Shown here in pieces: positions 13,101 through 32,485 of a DNA stretch of 64,000 bases (the stretch's first letter is position 1; each line of letters starts with the position of its first letter). The position numbers and the translations under genes are program-made. Origin of the DNA: Populus alba (Eukaryota; Streptophyta; Magnoliopsida; Malpighiales; Salicaceae); assembly GCF_005239225.2 (NCBI RefSeq), contig NC_133289.1, forward strand, positions 2,983,501 to 3,047,500, in the 5' to 3' direction. The notes beneath the pieces are model-generated. The model had not been told where the DNA came from and searched no databases. It worked only from the letters and a program-made list of their open reading frames with translations.

Positions 13101-13360
13101 CAAGACTCACAATGTTTACCAGGACAATCAATTCTATTACCCCAATACAAGTACTTTTCATGAATGGTATGTTGTCTTTTGGGTTTGTCTACAGAGTTCC
13201 TTATGGATTTTGGAGATGAAAAGGAGAACCCATCTGTGGAATTTAGTGAAAAAAACAAGTATAACAATGCAATGGTTGAGATGCAGAGTATTAAAGTGAG
13301 AACTGGGGATCTGAGCTTTGATAAAGGTTTTGGCTTTAGTGGTTTGTTTATGGTTGCCAT
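10113..13360 (-). CDS. O-fucosyltransferase family protein (type II membrane)
   Basis: Six exons on the minus strand: 13360-13035, 12493-12401, 12156-11923, 11364-11262, 11143-10914 and 10341-10113; all GT-AG, in phase, 404 residues. The protein has a short basic N-terminus (MATINKPLKPKPLSKLR), a signal anchor of about 20 hydrophobic residues at 20-40, a stem, then the domain opening YLYWGNRIDCPGKHCESC. The conserved HVRRGDK motif, diagnostic of GDP-fucose protein O-fucosyltransferase-like (PF10250-type) enzymes and close to motif I of FUT8-like enzymes, opens exon 5. Plants have around 40 such proteins, mostly Golgi-located with roles in wall glycans or glycoprotein fucosylation; the substrate of this one cannot be read from sequence. 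The start is the first ATG; upstream codons in frame are not ATG. Confidence 0.92.
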
Positions 13361-14237
13361 TGAAGGATTGAAGTAGCAGAGAGACGGAAAGATGGAGAAG
13401 GAGATTTGAGAGCTCAAGTCTGAAGAGTGTTATTAACTTATTATTATTTGGCATCATGGCATGTGTAATTTTAATTTTTTTTAGCCAAGATCTTGCCACG
13501 TCAGCCAGATTGATGGATGTACAAAATGTGAATTTTTTTTTTTAATTATGAGTGAATATGTAATAGGCAATTTAATTTGCTTTCTTCCCTGATAGTCAAA
13601 TGATCTTTTTTTATTAAAATTCTTAAATGATGAAAATTGAATAGTAAAAAACAAATGAATTATCATCAGTTTTTTTAGACATAGATTTCATGGTAAGAAT
13701 TCAAAAAATTAAAAGAAGTAATGATAGTATTTTAATATTTGTTTTTTTTTTTTCTAAATATTAGCTTCGTGGTACGAAAATGAAAGCATAATAAAACTTC
13801 TTTTAATTTCTTATCTATCTCTTAAAGTTGTAAAGATATGATTAAAAAATAGATAAATAATTCAATTTGTTCTTTGAATATATCCTTTAACCAAGTTTTT
13901 CCATTTAAATTAACAAAATTATATTTTTTTTATTTAAATTCTTCCTTGAGATAAATGAGGACATGATAGAAGAATTTATCAAAATTACTCAAAAACATTT
14001 AAGATATAAAAAGTTTTAAAGTTAGTAAAAAAATTAGAATTTTTTAAAAAATAAAGATTTAATTTTTTTTATAAAAAATCTAAAACTATAATTCTTGAAT
14101 AGTTCAATATTTTTGTATAATGAAAAATATATTTATTTCAATTTGGATAGAAAAATTTGTCAACAAGATATATTAGAGAATTTAATAAAATATAAGAAGA
14201 CACAATTAAAAATATGGAGATATATTAAAAACTTGAT

Positions 14238-14241
<4 letters not shown>

Positions 14242-14282
<41 letters not shown>
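14242..14282. repeat. (TA)n microsatellite
   Basis: About 20 uninterrupted TA units. Confidence 0.95.
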
Positions 14283-14286
<4 letters not shown>

Positions 14287-14387
14287 CTACTAATAATAAT
14301 TAATCATTAAAGTGCCAACTAACTATTTTCATGAAACATTCTCACTCCAAATAAATAGACTTTAGATACGAGAATTCTAACATAAAT

Positions 14388-14671
14388 ACTATAATTTTAA
14401 AACCTGATTTGGTTTGATAGGTTGATCTAGGATTTGATTGACCCAAAACTGAAACTAAATTTGGTTGAAAAAAAAATAAAAAGGAAAAAACTCAGTGTAA
14501 CCTGGCTAACTCGGCGACCCGGTCAAAAACCTAGTTGCAACCCGTTAACTTTTATTTTTGTTTTTTTATTAAAATAACATTATTTTGATTTTAAAAAAAA
14601 TGAATTAACCTAATGACATGGTTAAAATCCGGAACCCGAATCTTGGACCGAGTCGGGTCTAAAAACTATAA
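14388..14671. mobile_element. Small TIR element related to the 8901 element
   Basis: The left end ACTATAATTTTAAAACCTGA and the complement of the right end (ATTATAGTTTTTAGACCCGA) match imperfectly over about 20 bases. CCGG/CCCG motifs sit inside both ends and the middle is A/T-rich. No coding capacity. Confidence 0.5.
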
Positions 14672-14874
14672 TCAATACTCTTTTTCCCTTTGAGCTAATT
14701 TTTCTGATTTTTTAAACCGTCGGTTGTGAGGTATAACTACTCTTCATCTAATATTTTTAATATAACTTGATTTCAATTTATATTTATAATAGACAGCGTG
14801 CAATTTTATTTTTTTAAAAAACTTTGTTTCAGTATTTCAATTCTTATTTGGGACACGGTTTTCGCTTGCTAGCT

Positions 14875-15052
14875 ATAGTTATAAATCTTGGTTTGACTGA
14901 TTTAAAATATGATTTGGATTAAATTTTATTTTAAATTATTTTTTTAATAAAATGACATAGTTGAATTAAAAAAAATTGAGTTTTCATCTACTTGTAGGTT
15001 GACCTGAATAAATTGCAACTCAGACTATAAACCGACACTTATAACTACAATG
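14875..15052. mobile_element. Degenerate short TIR element
   Basis: TAGTTATAA followed by GGTTT occurs at the left end and, inverted, at the right end. Looks like an older or shorter copy of the 14388 type. Confidence 0.35.
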
Positions 15053-16146
15053 CTAGCTAATTTTTTAAGTTACCACAAATTAAACTAAAATGTTTTTTAG
15101 AATTGTGTTTCAGATGAGGTTTTAAGTAAATTTAAATTTTTTTTTTAAAAAATATTTTTTATATTTTTAAATCGTTTTGAATATGTTAATGTTAAAAATA
15201 TTTTTTAAAAATAAAATATATATTAAAATAATATTTTTTTTAAAAATAACTTTTAAAAATAACCATTACCACGCAATCTCATGTATTTACTAAATGCAGA
15301 GGCTTCCTCGTGGAAATGGATCACAACTCTCATGTTCTACATGAACACACATATATTCACATGAAACATCAAACATTTTATTTAAATCGTTGGAGCGTTG
15401 GCAGTAATTCTGGAAATTTACAAGAGAAATAAATTCAGTTGAATTTGAAGCTATTTGGAGTACAAGAGCTCTTGTTCAGACATTGGGCGACGAATATCAC
15501 TATTACACAAGGGCAGTTCAATTGTCATCATGTCGAGTGCCAACCCAACATGGCACCATCATAGAAAGTGAATCGAGCAGAAGCCAGTCCTGTTACATTA
15601 ACTAGATTATCATTGAGTTAATGACAGGACGTCAAGAATCACGCCACGAAAATGTGTAATTCTACAGTTGTGTACACAAATCTTTCCGAACCCCCTGTTT
15701 CTTGGTTGCTGGAGTTCATAGCGAAATCATAACTGGATGGATTAATGGTTTAGCTTGGAGGTGAAAATGCAGTAAGAAGTGAAAACCATTAGAATCGAAG
15801 TTCATAGTTTGATAACTTCATGCAGATCACATGAAGGGTTTATTAGATAACTTAGTGCGATGGGTACACAAGGGATAAACCCAAGAACAGAGAGCTCACT
15901 CGAGTTAAAAGCTGTCTGCTAACCCTAAATCCACTTTTCTGATCTTCCCTCATCTGTACAATCCTCTAATCCCAGTTGCACCGATCATAGAGAAAGTGGG
16001 AAGCATACTTAACATGAGATCGATCATGTCGTGCATGGCTTCATCGGTAGCGGTAGCCTTTGTTATGATTACGAGAACATGAGCCTGATTTGGATTAAAA
16101 TGGTCCAGGACAGTGGACAAAATAGTTTGTGTTGGTAGGATTCACT

Positions 16147-21079
<4,933 letters not shown>

Positions 21080-21780
21080 GGAAACAAGAACCCAGAATAG
21101 AGAATTCAAGAAATTACTTGTAAATCAAGAAAGTTCAGACCTTTGATCAAGAAACTCGAAGAAAAGCACAGAAATTTAGACCATTTGAAGAGACAAAAAA
21201 ACCAAAGAAAGTGAGTGACTTAATTCAAGGATTTGAAGCTAAAGAAAGAAGATTCCACAGTGAATTATACAAGAAAAGAAATAAAAAAAAAAGGGTACAG
21301 ATATCAAGACCATATGAACCCCTAAAAAAAAAAAAATGTAAGCAAGAAACTGAAATCAAGACTAAATTTTTACAATTTGTCAAAACAATCCATAAATGAT
21401 GGAGCTGTAAATTCCAAAGCACAAGGATTTTCCAATTATTTGGATTTAGAAAAAAGGTGGGAAATTTAAAATAAATCCAAAGAAAAAAGGAACTAGACTT
21501 TACTGATAAAAGAAACAAATGCTTAGAAATAAAAGCAAGGGACAAATAAATAAGAAGCAAGTTGCATGAGAAGCTTAAAGAGGGAGAAGAGAAGGAGAGA
21601 ATGAGAGAAGCAAAAGAGAACAAACTACAAGAAAATTGTATTCCAAGAGAGAAAAATGGAGAGAAGAGAGGCAAAAGCACAGTAAGAAGTGAAAGAAAAG
21701 ATGCTTAGCAGAGGCTACAAGGAAAAGAAAAAAGAGAGAGCACAAGGCTTCTTTTTTTCTTGCTTTTTTGCAAACTCTCT
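21080..21780 (-). promoter_or_regulatory. Pyrimidine-rich leader and promoter of the CRK gene
   Basis: On the CRK coding strand, 21540-21780 is strongly C/T-rich, as in many plant 5' leaders. I cannot place the transcription start or any leader intron. Confidence 0.4.
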
Positions 21781-22019
21781 TTGTTTTTTTGTTTTTAATT
21801 ACATCTTTTTCTTTCTGGTTTTTGGTTGGTAATACTTTTTGCCTTTTCTGGTGTGTAGTTGTGTGTGAGCAAGGAAGTAGCAGCCAGTTCTGTAGATTTC
21901 TTTGTGGATTGATGATTGTCTTCTTCTTCCTCCTCTTCTCTTGTCAAATAATAATGGAAGTGGGGTTGGAAGTTTAGATCCTTCCAGCCTGTTCTTATTG
22001 ATCCCAAAAAACTAAGATG

Positions 22020-25000
22020 GATGTGGTGGGTTTTTCAAGCTTTCTTGACATGTGAATTTTTTTTTTTTTTTGTTTCAAGTTAAGAAAACTAAGTAGTCGA
22101 ACTGAACCGAATTCAAATAAAAAAAACCGAGTCGAATCGATTTTTGTTTAAAAAATCAAACCAAACCGAAACCAGTCGGTTTGAACCGATTTCAGTTTTT
22201 TTTTAAATCGATTTATTTATTTATTTTTAATAAAAATTGAATCGAATCAAAAATAATCACTCCTATGCTTTTGTTGGGCTTTGAAAGTTTTTTTTTGTTC
22301 TTTTAAATGTAGTCTATTTAGATCATTGCTTGTTATATTTTTTTAAGTTATTGAATTCTTTTTATTAAGATTTTTCTCATAATGTTAGTATTATTATAAT
22401 CAGAATTTTTGATGTATTTTTGAATTTTATTTTATTTTTTATTTCTCTTCTCATCTCTCTTGCACATTAATTTTTTTTTATTGGATATCACTATTCTAAA
22501 TAATAACAAAATTATTTTATTAATTTTTTAACCGTAATATTCTGCAAATACCTTTAATTAATTGTGATAATTTAAAAAATAAACCCTTTCTTTCCTTTCC
22601 TTCCTCCTACTTCCTTTTCCCTATAAACATCCACAAACTCTCCACTTACTAATATTGAGAAAATAAAAACTGTATTTTCTGCCCATTTTGTAGCACTAAA
22701 TCACAGAATCATGCAATTGACATAAACATCAAATCTTACTATTTAATTTTTTTACCCTTAATTCAAGCCTTGTTCCCCCCTTTCTGCTGTAGTTCATTAT
22801 ATTTATAAAATAGACTAATAAATTACCAATCAAGTAATCATGATATAAAGGTTTAAAACTAAGATTATAGGTTAAATTGATTGAATTTGATCAATTAAAA
22901 TGACATTCACAATTTAGATGAGTTGAATTTGATCAATCAAAACAATGTCATTTAATTTTTTTTTTTTCAAATCAAAATTATGTTATTTTAAAAGAAATTA
23001 ACAAAAATATCAAACTTAATTTTAATCAACATAATCGAGTTATGAATTGATTTAATTAGCAGGTTAGCAGGTTAACAGGTTGATTCTTCTCCAACACGTG
23101 ACCTAATCAAAGAATCAAGCCTTAAATAACTTTGAAGCTAAATCTTATTCTTATCACCTGCCTTTCCAAGGGTCAACAATCTTATAAATTAGCCATGCAT
23201 TTAATGAGTGATATTTGGTGATAACATTTCTCAAACCAAAATTAATATGTGCAGGTGTGTCTTTGACATCTCCCAACTCTGTGTCCTCGATCGATCCTTC
23301 AATTGATTGTAGACTTTAGCCAACCTAATTCTGTTGAAAATTCTCAATATATATTTTCTTCCCACAATCTCACTTTAAAAGTTCCTTTTGTTCATATTAG
23401 ATCATCTGATCCAGCCATGGTTTTATTCCAAATAATAAAATATAGTTGTATTGTACGTGAACATATTTTTTTTTGCAATGAAAGCTGTGACTGATTCATG
23501 CCTAATTAAACATGGCTATTTTTTTATTATTAATAAGTATATTTGGTTTAATTTATATGTACTTTAACTAATTTCACAGTTTTGAAGTTAACGACCATAC
23601 ATGATAAGTTCCAGTGGCTGTAAGATTTGTAAGATTCAAACTGGTAATTTTTAAAAAATAAACCTGAAACTTAACCAATTAAGCTATACTTTTTAGAAGT
23701 AAAAACAACCGCATTTTGATCTAAACATCCATGCTTAAATTAGAAAATAATTGCCTAATATAAACCATCATTTATTTAACTGAAAAATGTACTGGTAGGG
23801 TATGTGCCCTCTTATTTTAAAGTGGGCTTTTCCTCAAAAGTTGGTGCATCTACTTTCATGCAGCTAAATAAGACGTACTGGTGTTTCTGAGAGAGGCTAT
23901 GTTTTTTTCTTCAATTTGACTAGAGCTGAGGCAAGGCTAAAACACCTTTAACAGCTGGAGTCTTATGTGAATCCCACTGCATGTAAAAGCAAAAACAATT
24001 TATTTATGTATTGTATATATATAGGGCTTAAATGCTGTAATATTAAACATAATGGATAAATATAATTAACGGCTACTTTTACTTGATCAATAAGGTAAAG
24101 ACAAGGCATCTGATTCAATTGACACCTTTGGAAACATGGCTTACAAGGGCTAACTTTTGGTGGTAGCTGACCTTTGCTCGCCGCCGGCCCCTTCAGTGCG
24201 CAGGCTTGTATTAGAGCAAATAATCACAGTTATAATCGCAGATTAATCTTACCAAACTCAACATCTTAGATCTTATTTTTCGATATTTTATCGATAAATA
24301 AACTACAAATATTTTACAAGGATTAAGACGAGACAGTTAACACCATGCAATGGATAAGCCAAAAGCACTTGCAATGCACAATCACAGAGCAGTTCAGTCC
24401 ATAAAATATTCTAATATATATTTCCCACAATTTTCATATATATATATACTCTTTTCCCACATAAAAAAAAAAAAAAAAAAAAACATAGCTTGAAGACGAA
24501 CATAGAACGATCACATTAATTCATGCTTAAGCATTTAATTTCCCTTTGTTCCTTTAGAACATGCATGTCCAGCCTTCATCAAACAATTTGAAAGAAATCA
24601 ACTTCAATGCAGCCAAAGTAGAAGAACTATTCCATCAATGCTCTAATGTATTAATGGCTGTGGTCTCTCTTTCTTATAATTGTTTTCTAAACTATTTGCA
24701 AGGTCCCTCTATTTCATGCATTTGATCAAATCAAACCCTTTGAAGGTGATCTGATCTCCCTTGTTCGACTGCTTTACAAATCAAATTTCCATATAAATTC
24801 AACGTTTTATGATGAGATCTGATACAGGATCTCAGATTTCCATTGATGGAGGTGTAAGGTTTGATTTGATCAAATGTGGAGAGTCAAGGGTTGTACATGA
24901 TTTGTAGACTTCGGTTATTGCTTAAACTAAAATGGCAGAAAATGATCGAGGCTTCTAACCACTCTAATTAATTATGATTCCAAAGATTTTGACATTTTCC

Positions 25001-27944
25001 AAAACGACATCAAAATACAACTATTAAAGATATTATATGATCAATAAACCATATTGTATAATATCTTTACAAACTATTAAAGAAAATACAACTTTTAGTT
25101 TTCAAAATTCTCCTTCCTCTTAATCTTGATGATAAGTGTAGTTTAATTGGTCAAGTTCTAGATTTGTTTTTTAAAAATTATCAGTTCGAGTCTCACAAAT
25201 TTCGCGGCTATTGGAAGCTTACATAGTTATTAACTTTAGAATTTGTAGGATTAATTGAGATGCACGTAAGTTAACTTGAACATTTATGTTAATCAAAAAA
25301 AATTTATTAATTTTTTTTTTTAAGTCAAACTAATCAACTCCCGAAGAAATAAATTTATGAGTCCATGCGAATTAAAGTCATTATAGCATGATAATAAGTT
25401 TACCTACCTGCTATCGTTGATTCTTGACAATTCTAATATAGAGTTTGCACCCGTGCAATTCTCTATGCTCTCTCGCAAGATTTGGAGACAATTGGAACCT
25501 TGGATTCCACTCTACGTTTTCCATCTTAAGAAAAAAAAAAATACTATATATCTTGAGTCATCTAGAGTAATCATAAAGAGCATGTTTGGAAGTTTTTTTA
25601 AATTTTGAATTTCTTTTATTAAAAATTATATATTTTTTATTTTTTAGATCGTTTTAATATATTGATTTTAAAATTAATTTTTTAAAAATAAAATAAATAT
25701 CATTTTAATATATTTATAAATAAAAAATACTTTAAACTACAATAATTATTACAATTTTAAACAAACCTTAAATGATGAAGTTTCAGAAGCAACTTAAACA
25801 TGAACATAAACCGTTCAACGAGTAAAGCAATTTCTTAATCCACTATTTAAGTTTTGTTACATGTGTATTCTTTAATTAGTGTAATTAATTAGTAAATTAT
25901 TAATGATCTATATATTTACATTTATTCTTCATTAGCTGATTAAAAAAAATATTGGGGTTTTGGTCACATTGGTTGTTGCACGAACTATGTTTCTAAAATA
26001 TTAGTTTTCACTATTGATGATATTAATATTTTATATTAATTAGGAGTTGAGAATTTAGACAATTTATAATTTGTAAACCGTAGATATATATAAACTCTTA
26101 ATTAACAAAAACGTGTTGCGAGAGTACTATAAACTCAAATATAAAATAACATTGTTTAAAGAATATTCATTTAAATATAAAAAAATATATTTTAAAGGGT
26201 AAATTAAATTACGGATGTGAACCAACATCATCTATAATTAAGTAGCTTTAAACTCATTAAGTTTTGCTGTGTAGGGGCACCAATTGGCAAAGCCCATACG
26301 GAAGTGAAAAGACTTGAAACGACACCATGCGAGGCACGGCAAGTCCTCTTTGTTAATGTGAGATTGACTTTAAGTACTTGCCATAATGATACAAAAAAAC
26401 ATCATCGAACCGAGCCAAAGAATATGCACACCCACGTAAGAAACCCTGCTGTCAAATCCATCCATTTGCTTCATCAAAACTAAGTCTCAACCACTGACCA
26501 AATTAAATATTTTAAAAATATTTTTTTTAGTTTTTAACAGCCGTACATTAAAACTATAAAACACATTAAAAAATATTAATTTAATATTTTTTCAAGTCAA
26601 TCACACTTTTAAAACTTATCGTTGAAACAAAGTGTCAAGCAGTCTTTACATATCCAAAATAATATTTTAGTTTTTTATTTTATTTTTAACATTATCACGT
26701 TATACTTATAAAAAATCATTAAAATATTAATTTAATATTTTTTTGAAAGTGAAGCGCACAAAAAGACAGAAGCTACCAAGCTAGTTAACACCAGTTAAAA
26801 ACTATATATTTTCCATGGTAATCAAGATTTTATTTTGGTTTCAGTGACTTCAATGATTAGTAGTTGATCAATTTTAATAACCCATGTTTTCATCAGTCAA
26901 ATTAATTAATGGAGCAATCATATGAAAATGCATCTCATATATATTTAAAATGTTTCCTTGTATCGAATCGAGGAAATGATGTGGAGTGTGGAAGGAGCAT
27001 CATAATATTATCCTTGGACTCCTTCGAAGCAAAAGTGCAGTGGAAAGGCAATGGCTTGGTATTTTATGGTATGCTAATCTCTCATTTTGAGCCCTATAAT
27101 AATATAAATCGATGGTTCATTAGTCAAAAGCCAAACACATCAGAAATTTAGAGAGGGGCCCTTTTTAATTAGCCCTCACCCTCTAGCGACAAATTTCTTG
27201 GAAGGAAGAAGGAAAAAAAGAAAGATTCAGCTCTCTTTTTGGGCACTCGAGATAAGATGGCATGCCCCTATATATCATATATTGGCAAAACATAACAAGG
27301 ACTTGAGTGATTTCTTTTTCTTTGATGAGTGGAGACTTTGTTTTATGAAAATATATATTCTTATTCCTCGATTCTCCCCTCCCAACCTCTTCTTTTCAAC
27401 AGAATAAAGTTGATGATGATGGAATGAAAGAGGGAAAAGAAAAATATTTGTAAATGGTAGAAAGAAAGAGAGAGAGAGTTGGTGTGTCTTAAGAACTGCA
27501 TGGGAACATGCAAGACCATGGAATAAAGATGTTTCCAAGCTAGCACAAGAGGAGATTTTCTTCTGGACCGGGAAGACAAAACTAGCAGTTTAACTAGTCA
27601 AATGTTTGTTAATACCCACACTTGATCATCGTGTTAGAATCCCATGGCAATTTTATACGTAAAGCGCTAATCGCGATAAAAAGCGGCTTCCAATGTCGCT
27701 TTCTATATAGTTATACATATAATTTCTTGTAAGCCATTAATTACATGGTTTAATGAAGAGATGTGTTGAAATTAGTCCTTTTCGGGCACTATAATGCCTT
27801 CAGATATGTTATTTTTTTAAAGAAAAAAAAGTATTATCATATCAATTTTTATCTGCAAAAATTAAGTTTTTATTCCATGGAATAGCTTTTAGATTTAAAT
27901 TTTTAATTTTTGTGTTGGTATTCAAAAAAGTTTAAACTTTTTTT

Positions 27945-27980
<36 letters not shown>

Positions 27981-28616
27981 TTTTAAATTTCAAACATTGA
28001 ATAACAACACAAAAATCAATATTTAATAAGGTTTATCATCAAACTATAATCTTAAATCTTTAAACTAATGTTTAATTATTATCTCGAGATAAAAAAGATA
28101 AATAATAAAAACAAAAAATATATATATCTTCTCGTTTTAAAATGATAAAAATTAACTATAAAACTATCTCATAAATATATTCATTTCACATTTTTATCTC
28201 CGTTTCTTTATTCAAATACATTTTTTCTATCATGAGATGCTAGCTAAATACAATTATATATGTGCTTGAAATATACTATTATTATTTGTATACCGTGTTT
28301 AGCTAATTTAGCAGCCCCATCGCACACCATATTTTATTTCTCTGTAATTAAGAGTTTACTGGGAGTTTAATAAAGAGCTAATTAGGAGCATTGTTTGTTT
28401 GGCACAGCAAGTACCTAGAGAAATTGTCATTATTATGCGCGTCTAATGATCATTTAGTAACCCTAATTCATCTTTCATCATATGATATTGTTAAGTGACC
28501 CACCGCAGACAGTTGCCGTTTTCTTGCTAAAAAAATCCGATCCGACGAGAGAAGGAAAGGAAAGGAAGAGCCACTTGGGTGCAGAGACGTCGATCGTTGA
28601 GATTATTCACTAGAAT
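22020..28616. other. Gene-poor AT-rich intergenic DNA
   Basis: No gene is recognisable over about 6.6 kb. At 22090-22260 there is a run of ACCGA/TCGAA and CGGTTTGAACCGA motifs typical of degenerate plant repeats. A poly(A) run lies at about 24462-24483 and a (TA)n tract at about 27948-27977. The foldback at 24719-24876 is listed separately. Confidence 0.5.
24719..24876. repeat. 19-bp perfect inverted repeat with 120-base loop
   Basis: CATTTGATCAAATCAAACC at 24719-24737 is exactly inverted at 24858-24876; pairing continues weakly outside the arms. The arm contains its own short palindrome TTTGATCAAA. The shape is compatible with a miRNA-like precursor or an old foldback element. It matches no miRNA I remember. 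Confidence 0.5.
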
Positions 28617-28886
28617 ATGGATATGTGGCGGTTTATGTTGCTTTCATTTCACTTTATTTTTAACGAGTTAGGGCAAGAATCTGTCGACGTCGCATGGAAG
28701 CTGTATCAGCAGCTTGTCGATTTTCTCTTATTATTCCTTGTCCACATGATTGATGCCGTGGGGGCTTCGTTGCGATTAGAGATTCTCTGCCAAAACCTCA
28801 CTGAAATGCAACTTTGCCGATTCACTTTGTTTGATTCTATTCCAGCACTACCACCTCTGAAGAAAGTAAGCATCTCATGCCTGTGA
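28617..28886 (+). other. Unrecognised 89-codon open frame
   Basis: Opens with ATG in relatively G+C-rich sequence unlike its AT-rich surroundings, and encodes a largely hydrophobic product. The overlapping minus strand is also open and reads basic (KKGRRRIYREE). Neither product is recognised. It may be a gene relic or non-coding RNA; evidence for translation is weak. Confidence 0.2.
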
Positions 28887-29614
28887 GCAGTATTTCTGGA
28901 CATGTGGAATATGGACAAGTAGAAGTTTCCAAACCTCCATGAATTGGCTTGCTCTTCTCTGTAGATCCTTCTCCTTCCTTTCTTGTTCACTGCTTTCTCT
29001 GGCTTTACCTCTTCAATATCAGGGCTTCTGCCAATCACCTCTTCAATATGTTTATACACTTTGCGGCAATTATATGATAAAGAATAATATAAATTTTATT
29101 TAATAACTTAAGTTATTAGATTGAATTTGTTTTTTGACATAGTATTAGAACTTTGATAATTAAACAATCACTAGTTCAAATCTCATTAATTTTATTTATT
29201 TTATAAATATTAAACACAAGGTAATGTGGGTTTGTAAAAGTTTCAAGTTCAAAACAATTTTTACTTGATAAGATATGTTAGATAATAATATAAATTATAT
29301 TTTAAAATCTAACTTATCAACTTAAGATTTTCTATTCAATTGTTGAATCAAACTGAGATTTAACAACATATTCTACGAGCCCAATTCTACAATAAGTTAC
29401 CTTGCTGTAACTAGATTGGGTAATGGACACACCCAAATTAGGCCTAAAAATATTGTTTTAGAATGTTTTTTTTTTATTTTTTTTTTTTTCTTTAATTTTC
29501 TTATTATTTTGGATTTTTTTTTTCCAACTTAGCTCGGTTTAGCACCATTGTAAACAATTTGTAATTTATTTTTAAAACTGTTTTTAAAAATTATTAAAAT
29601 TTAGAATATATTAA

Positions 29615-29650
<36 letters not shown>

Positions 29651-32247
29651 CTTTCTTTTATTATACATAGCATCAGATTCAACAATTGTATAATTTTGTT
29701 CTATAATTTTCAAGTTTCAAATCTAATCAATTGTACGTATCACATGTTATAACAGTCTTTGAACACAAGTAAAAAATCAGTTTAGGATTATGGTGGGTTC
29801 TCATTAGGGTTCTTAAAATCAGTTTAAGATTGGAGTTGTTAATTATATCATAGTTGTTTTTAAATAATATATTTATTTTATTTTATTTATTAAAGATAGA
29901 ATAATAGTTTCAACTTAATCTATATATAAACTCTTTGTATTTAGATTAAAGTATGAACAATAATATAAATTACAAATTAATTGAGGAGAATTCTAGCCTC
30001 CTTCTTTTCCATGTTCGTATATATTAAATTATTTTAACACATACAATCTGAGAAAGACATCATCAGTGAGAGAGAACAACAAGAAAGAGACAAATTGAAT
30101 GAGAAAAAAAAACATTATGCTATAAAAATATTTTCTATTTTTAATAAAATCGTCAAGAAAATCAAAGAAAGGGCACAACGTATAGCTCTTTATCTTTGGT
30201 ATCGGCAAGCCAGCTTAGTGATAGAGAAGTTGTCATTCAAATTTCCACTCACTAGGTCCATGAAAGTCCATTATCAGAAACCTTGCTTAATTTGGACGAG
30301 GATGGGCTTGCTCTCATAAATTCTTGGGGGAACCTCACCTGGTCTCAAACCTATGAATTTGTATCAAATTGGATCCAAATATCTTATACATTTCTCAATT
30401 GTCTCATTTTGTTTATTTATTTCAATAGTTCAAGTCTGATTTGCATAATTTATGTACTAAAATGGTGTCAAATTAAAGAAAATTCGACCTGGTTGAGGAT
30501 ATCACATTGAAGAATACTTGAAAAAAAAATATTGATGAATATTGAAGAAAAAAACTTGATTAAGAATTTCTTAAAATGTTTGAAACTTAATTGATAAAAT
30601 TTATAGATTTAAGATTCAATTTGGAATTAATATGAGTTTTTTTTTTGTGCTATTTGGAAACGCGGCCAGAACATTGTTTGATAAAAAAATAATATTTTTT
30701 ATCCTTAATTTTTTGTCCTCTAACAAAATTTCAACAACTCTTTCCATAAAATTCAAATACTCCACAGTCTAATTAATTATATGTACAATAATAAGATCGA
30801 TCTAGTCACTATAAACTTAAAAATACATATATTGCTTAGAAAAAAACACACACAACTTTGGCCATCAGTACGTGCGATGCCCTAGAGGACAAACAAAGAC
30901 CACTAGCATTTATCTTTCATTACTAGCTAGCCATGGCAGAAAAAATAAGAATCAAAGCTCTAATATTTTTATCCATGGAAGATTTAGTCTCAAGGGATTA
31001 GCTAGTCTGGTAGTCAAAGAGTTTTGTTTACGTTCTTAATTTTTTGGATTTAAATCTTGTGATCTGTATTTAGAAAAATTTATTAAATTTTTTTAAATGT
31101 ACCAAGTCAATATTGGAGGTGCGCCCCTATGAAAAGAAATTTAATTTTGAATTACACACAAGATATTCAAGAATAAAAAATAATATTGCAAGTTTTTTAA
31201 GCCAATAAAAAAGTTAGATTTTACGTAATGGTATATATGTTGATGCAACCCATTATTAGCCCAAAGGCTTGAACAAATGTTCTAAAATCCGATCTCTAGC
31301 TGTGATCCAAATTAGTTTGGAAGGTGTAAATACGGAGAGGTAATTAATGAAAATTTCTATACAAACTTGAACGTATTTTTTAATCAAATATACTTTTTTT
31401 TTAATATCTTTATTTTTATTTTTTATTTTCCTGTTTGCATGTCTGTATTTTTTATCGTTATCTTTTTTCATTTAGAATTTTTCTTTTATTTTTTTTAATA
31501 GCCTACCTACAAAAGGAAGAAGAGGCTGGTAATTTCCCTCTTTAAACAAAATTTTTTTATTATTTACTTTTTCTTTCCTTTTTCATGAATATTGTGTCCC
31601 ACAATAAGCATGGCACCTGTTTAGTTTAATGGATGCATCAATGATAATCTAATAAATTCTAGTAGGAGTGTGGTTGTAATTGTTTTTTAAAATATTTTTT
31701 ATTAAAAATATATTAAAATAATAATTTTTAAAAAAAATTTTAAAAAATTATTTTTTACCATCAGCATATCAAAATGATTTGAAAATATCAAAAAAATTAA
31801 TTTAAAACAAAGAAAAAATAAATAAAATTTTAAATTTTTTTAAAATACAAAAACAAACGGATAAATAAAAATCAAGTATAAACATTTAAATAGATGTTTA
31901 AAAAAATCGAGATATAAACACTCAAATAGATGAACAAAAATAGAGAACACTAATTAAAAAAAAACAGCGACAAAGGTACTCAAATATGAAAAATAAAAGT
32001 AGAGTCACTTGATTACAAAATTTGTATAAGTAGAGGCACCAAAATTTTCTCTTCACTCCATCATATGAACTTGCTTAAATGGAAGCCACATAAAAATGAA
32101 TTAAATTAAGGATTTAGTAAGGATGAATCATAATGAAATTAAGTCATTTCTCGAGGGACCAATTTGTAACTTTTATGAAATAACCTTCTTATCTATAGGC
32201 AAAATTAAAAATCTCAGAATTTTAATTAAGAATTTGCCATAAACCCG
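28887..32247. other. AT-rich intergenic DNA
   Basis: No gene is seen. A (TA)n tract lies at about 29619-29646 and several T- or A-rich runs occur throughout. Confidence 0.5.
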
Positions 32248-32485
32248 TTATAAAGTAGTTCTACCCGTTACAGTTATCACAAGAGAGGGGGAGAAAGAAA
32301 GTTCCACAACAAGAAATGATAGAACTGGGAATAAATATTTGAAGCATTTATTTTTACAAAAAAAAACAGGCAAATTCCTTAAGCACGACGTCAAGCTTGG
32401 AGGAAAACACACATATACAAGGCAGCTAGAGATGCCAGCACAAGAACAGCAGAAAAGAAATATAAGAACAATATATAGCAATCGC

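Larger units (their letters stand above)
13361..16146. other. AT-rich intergenic DNA with repeat elements
   Basis: Mostly A/T-rich sequence with a (TA)n tract and two terminal-inverted-repeat elements listed separately. From about 15300 to 16146 the composition is more balanced and may be the 3' UTR and flank of the CRK gene. No gene is recognisable. Confidence 0.5.

Noticed and set aside
14095..14310. Frame encoding repeated Ile-Tyr
   Set aside because: Translation of a (TA)n microsatellite in AT-rich DNA.
30095..30510. Two overlapping plus-strand frames in AT-rich DNA
   Set aside because: Lysine/isoleucine-rich composition as expected by chance in such DNA; no family resemblance.
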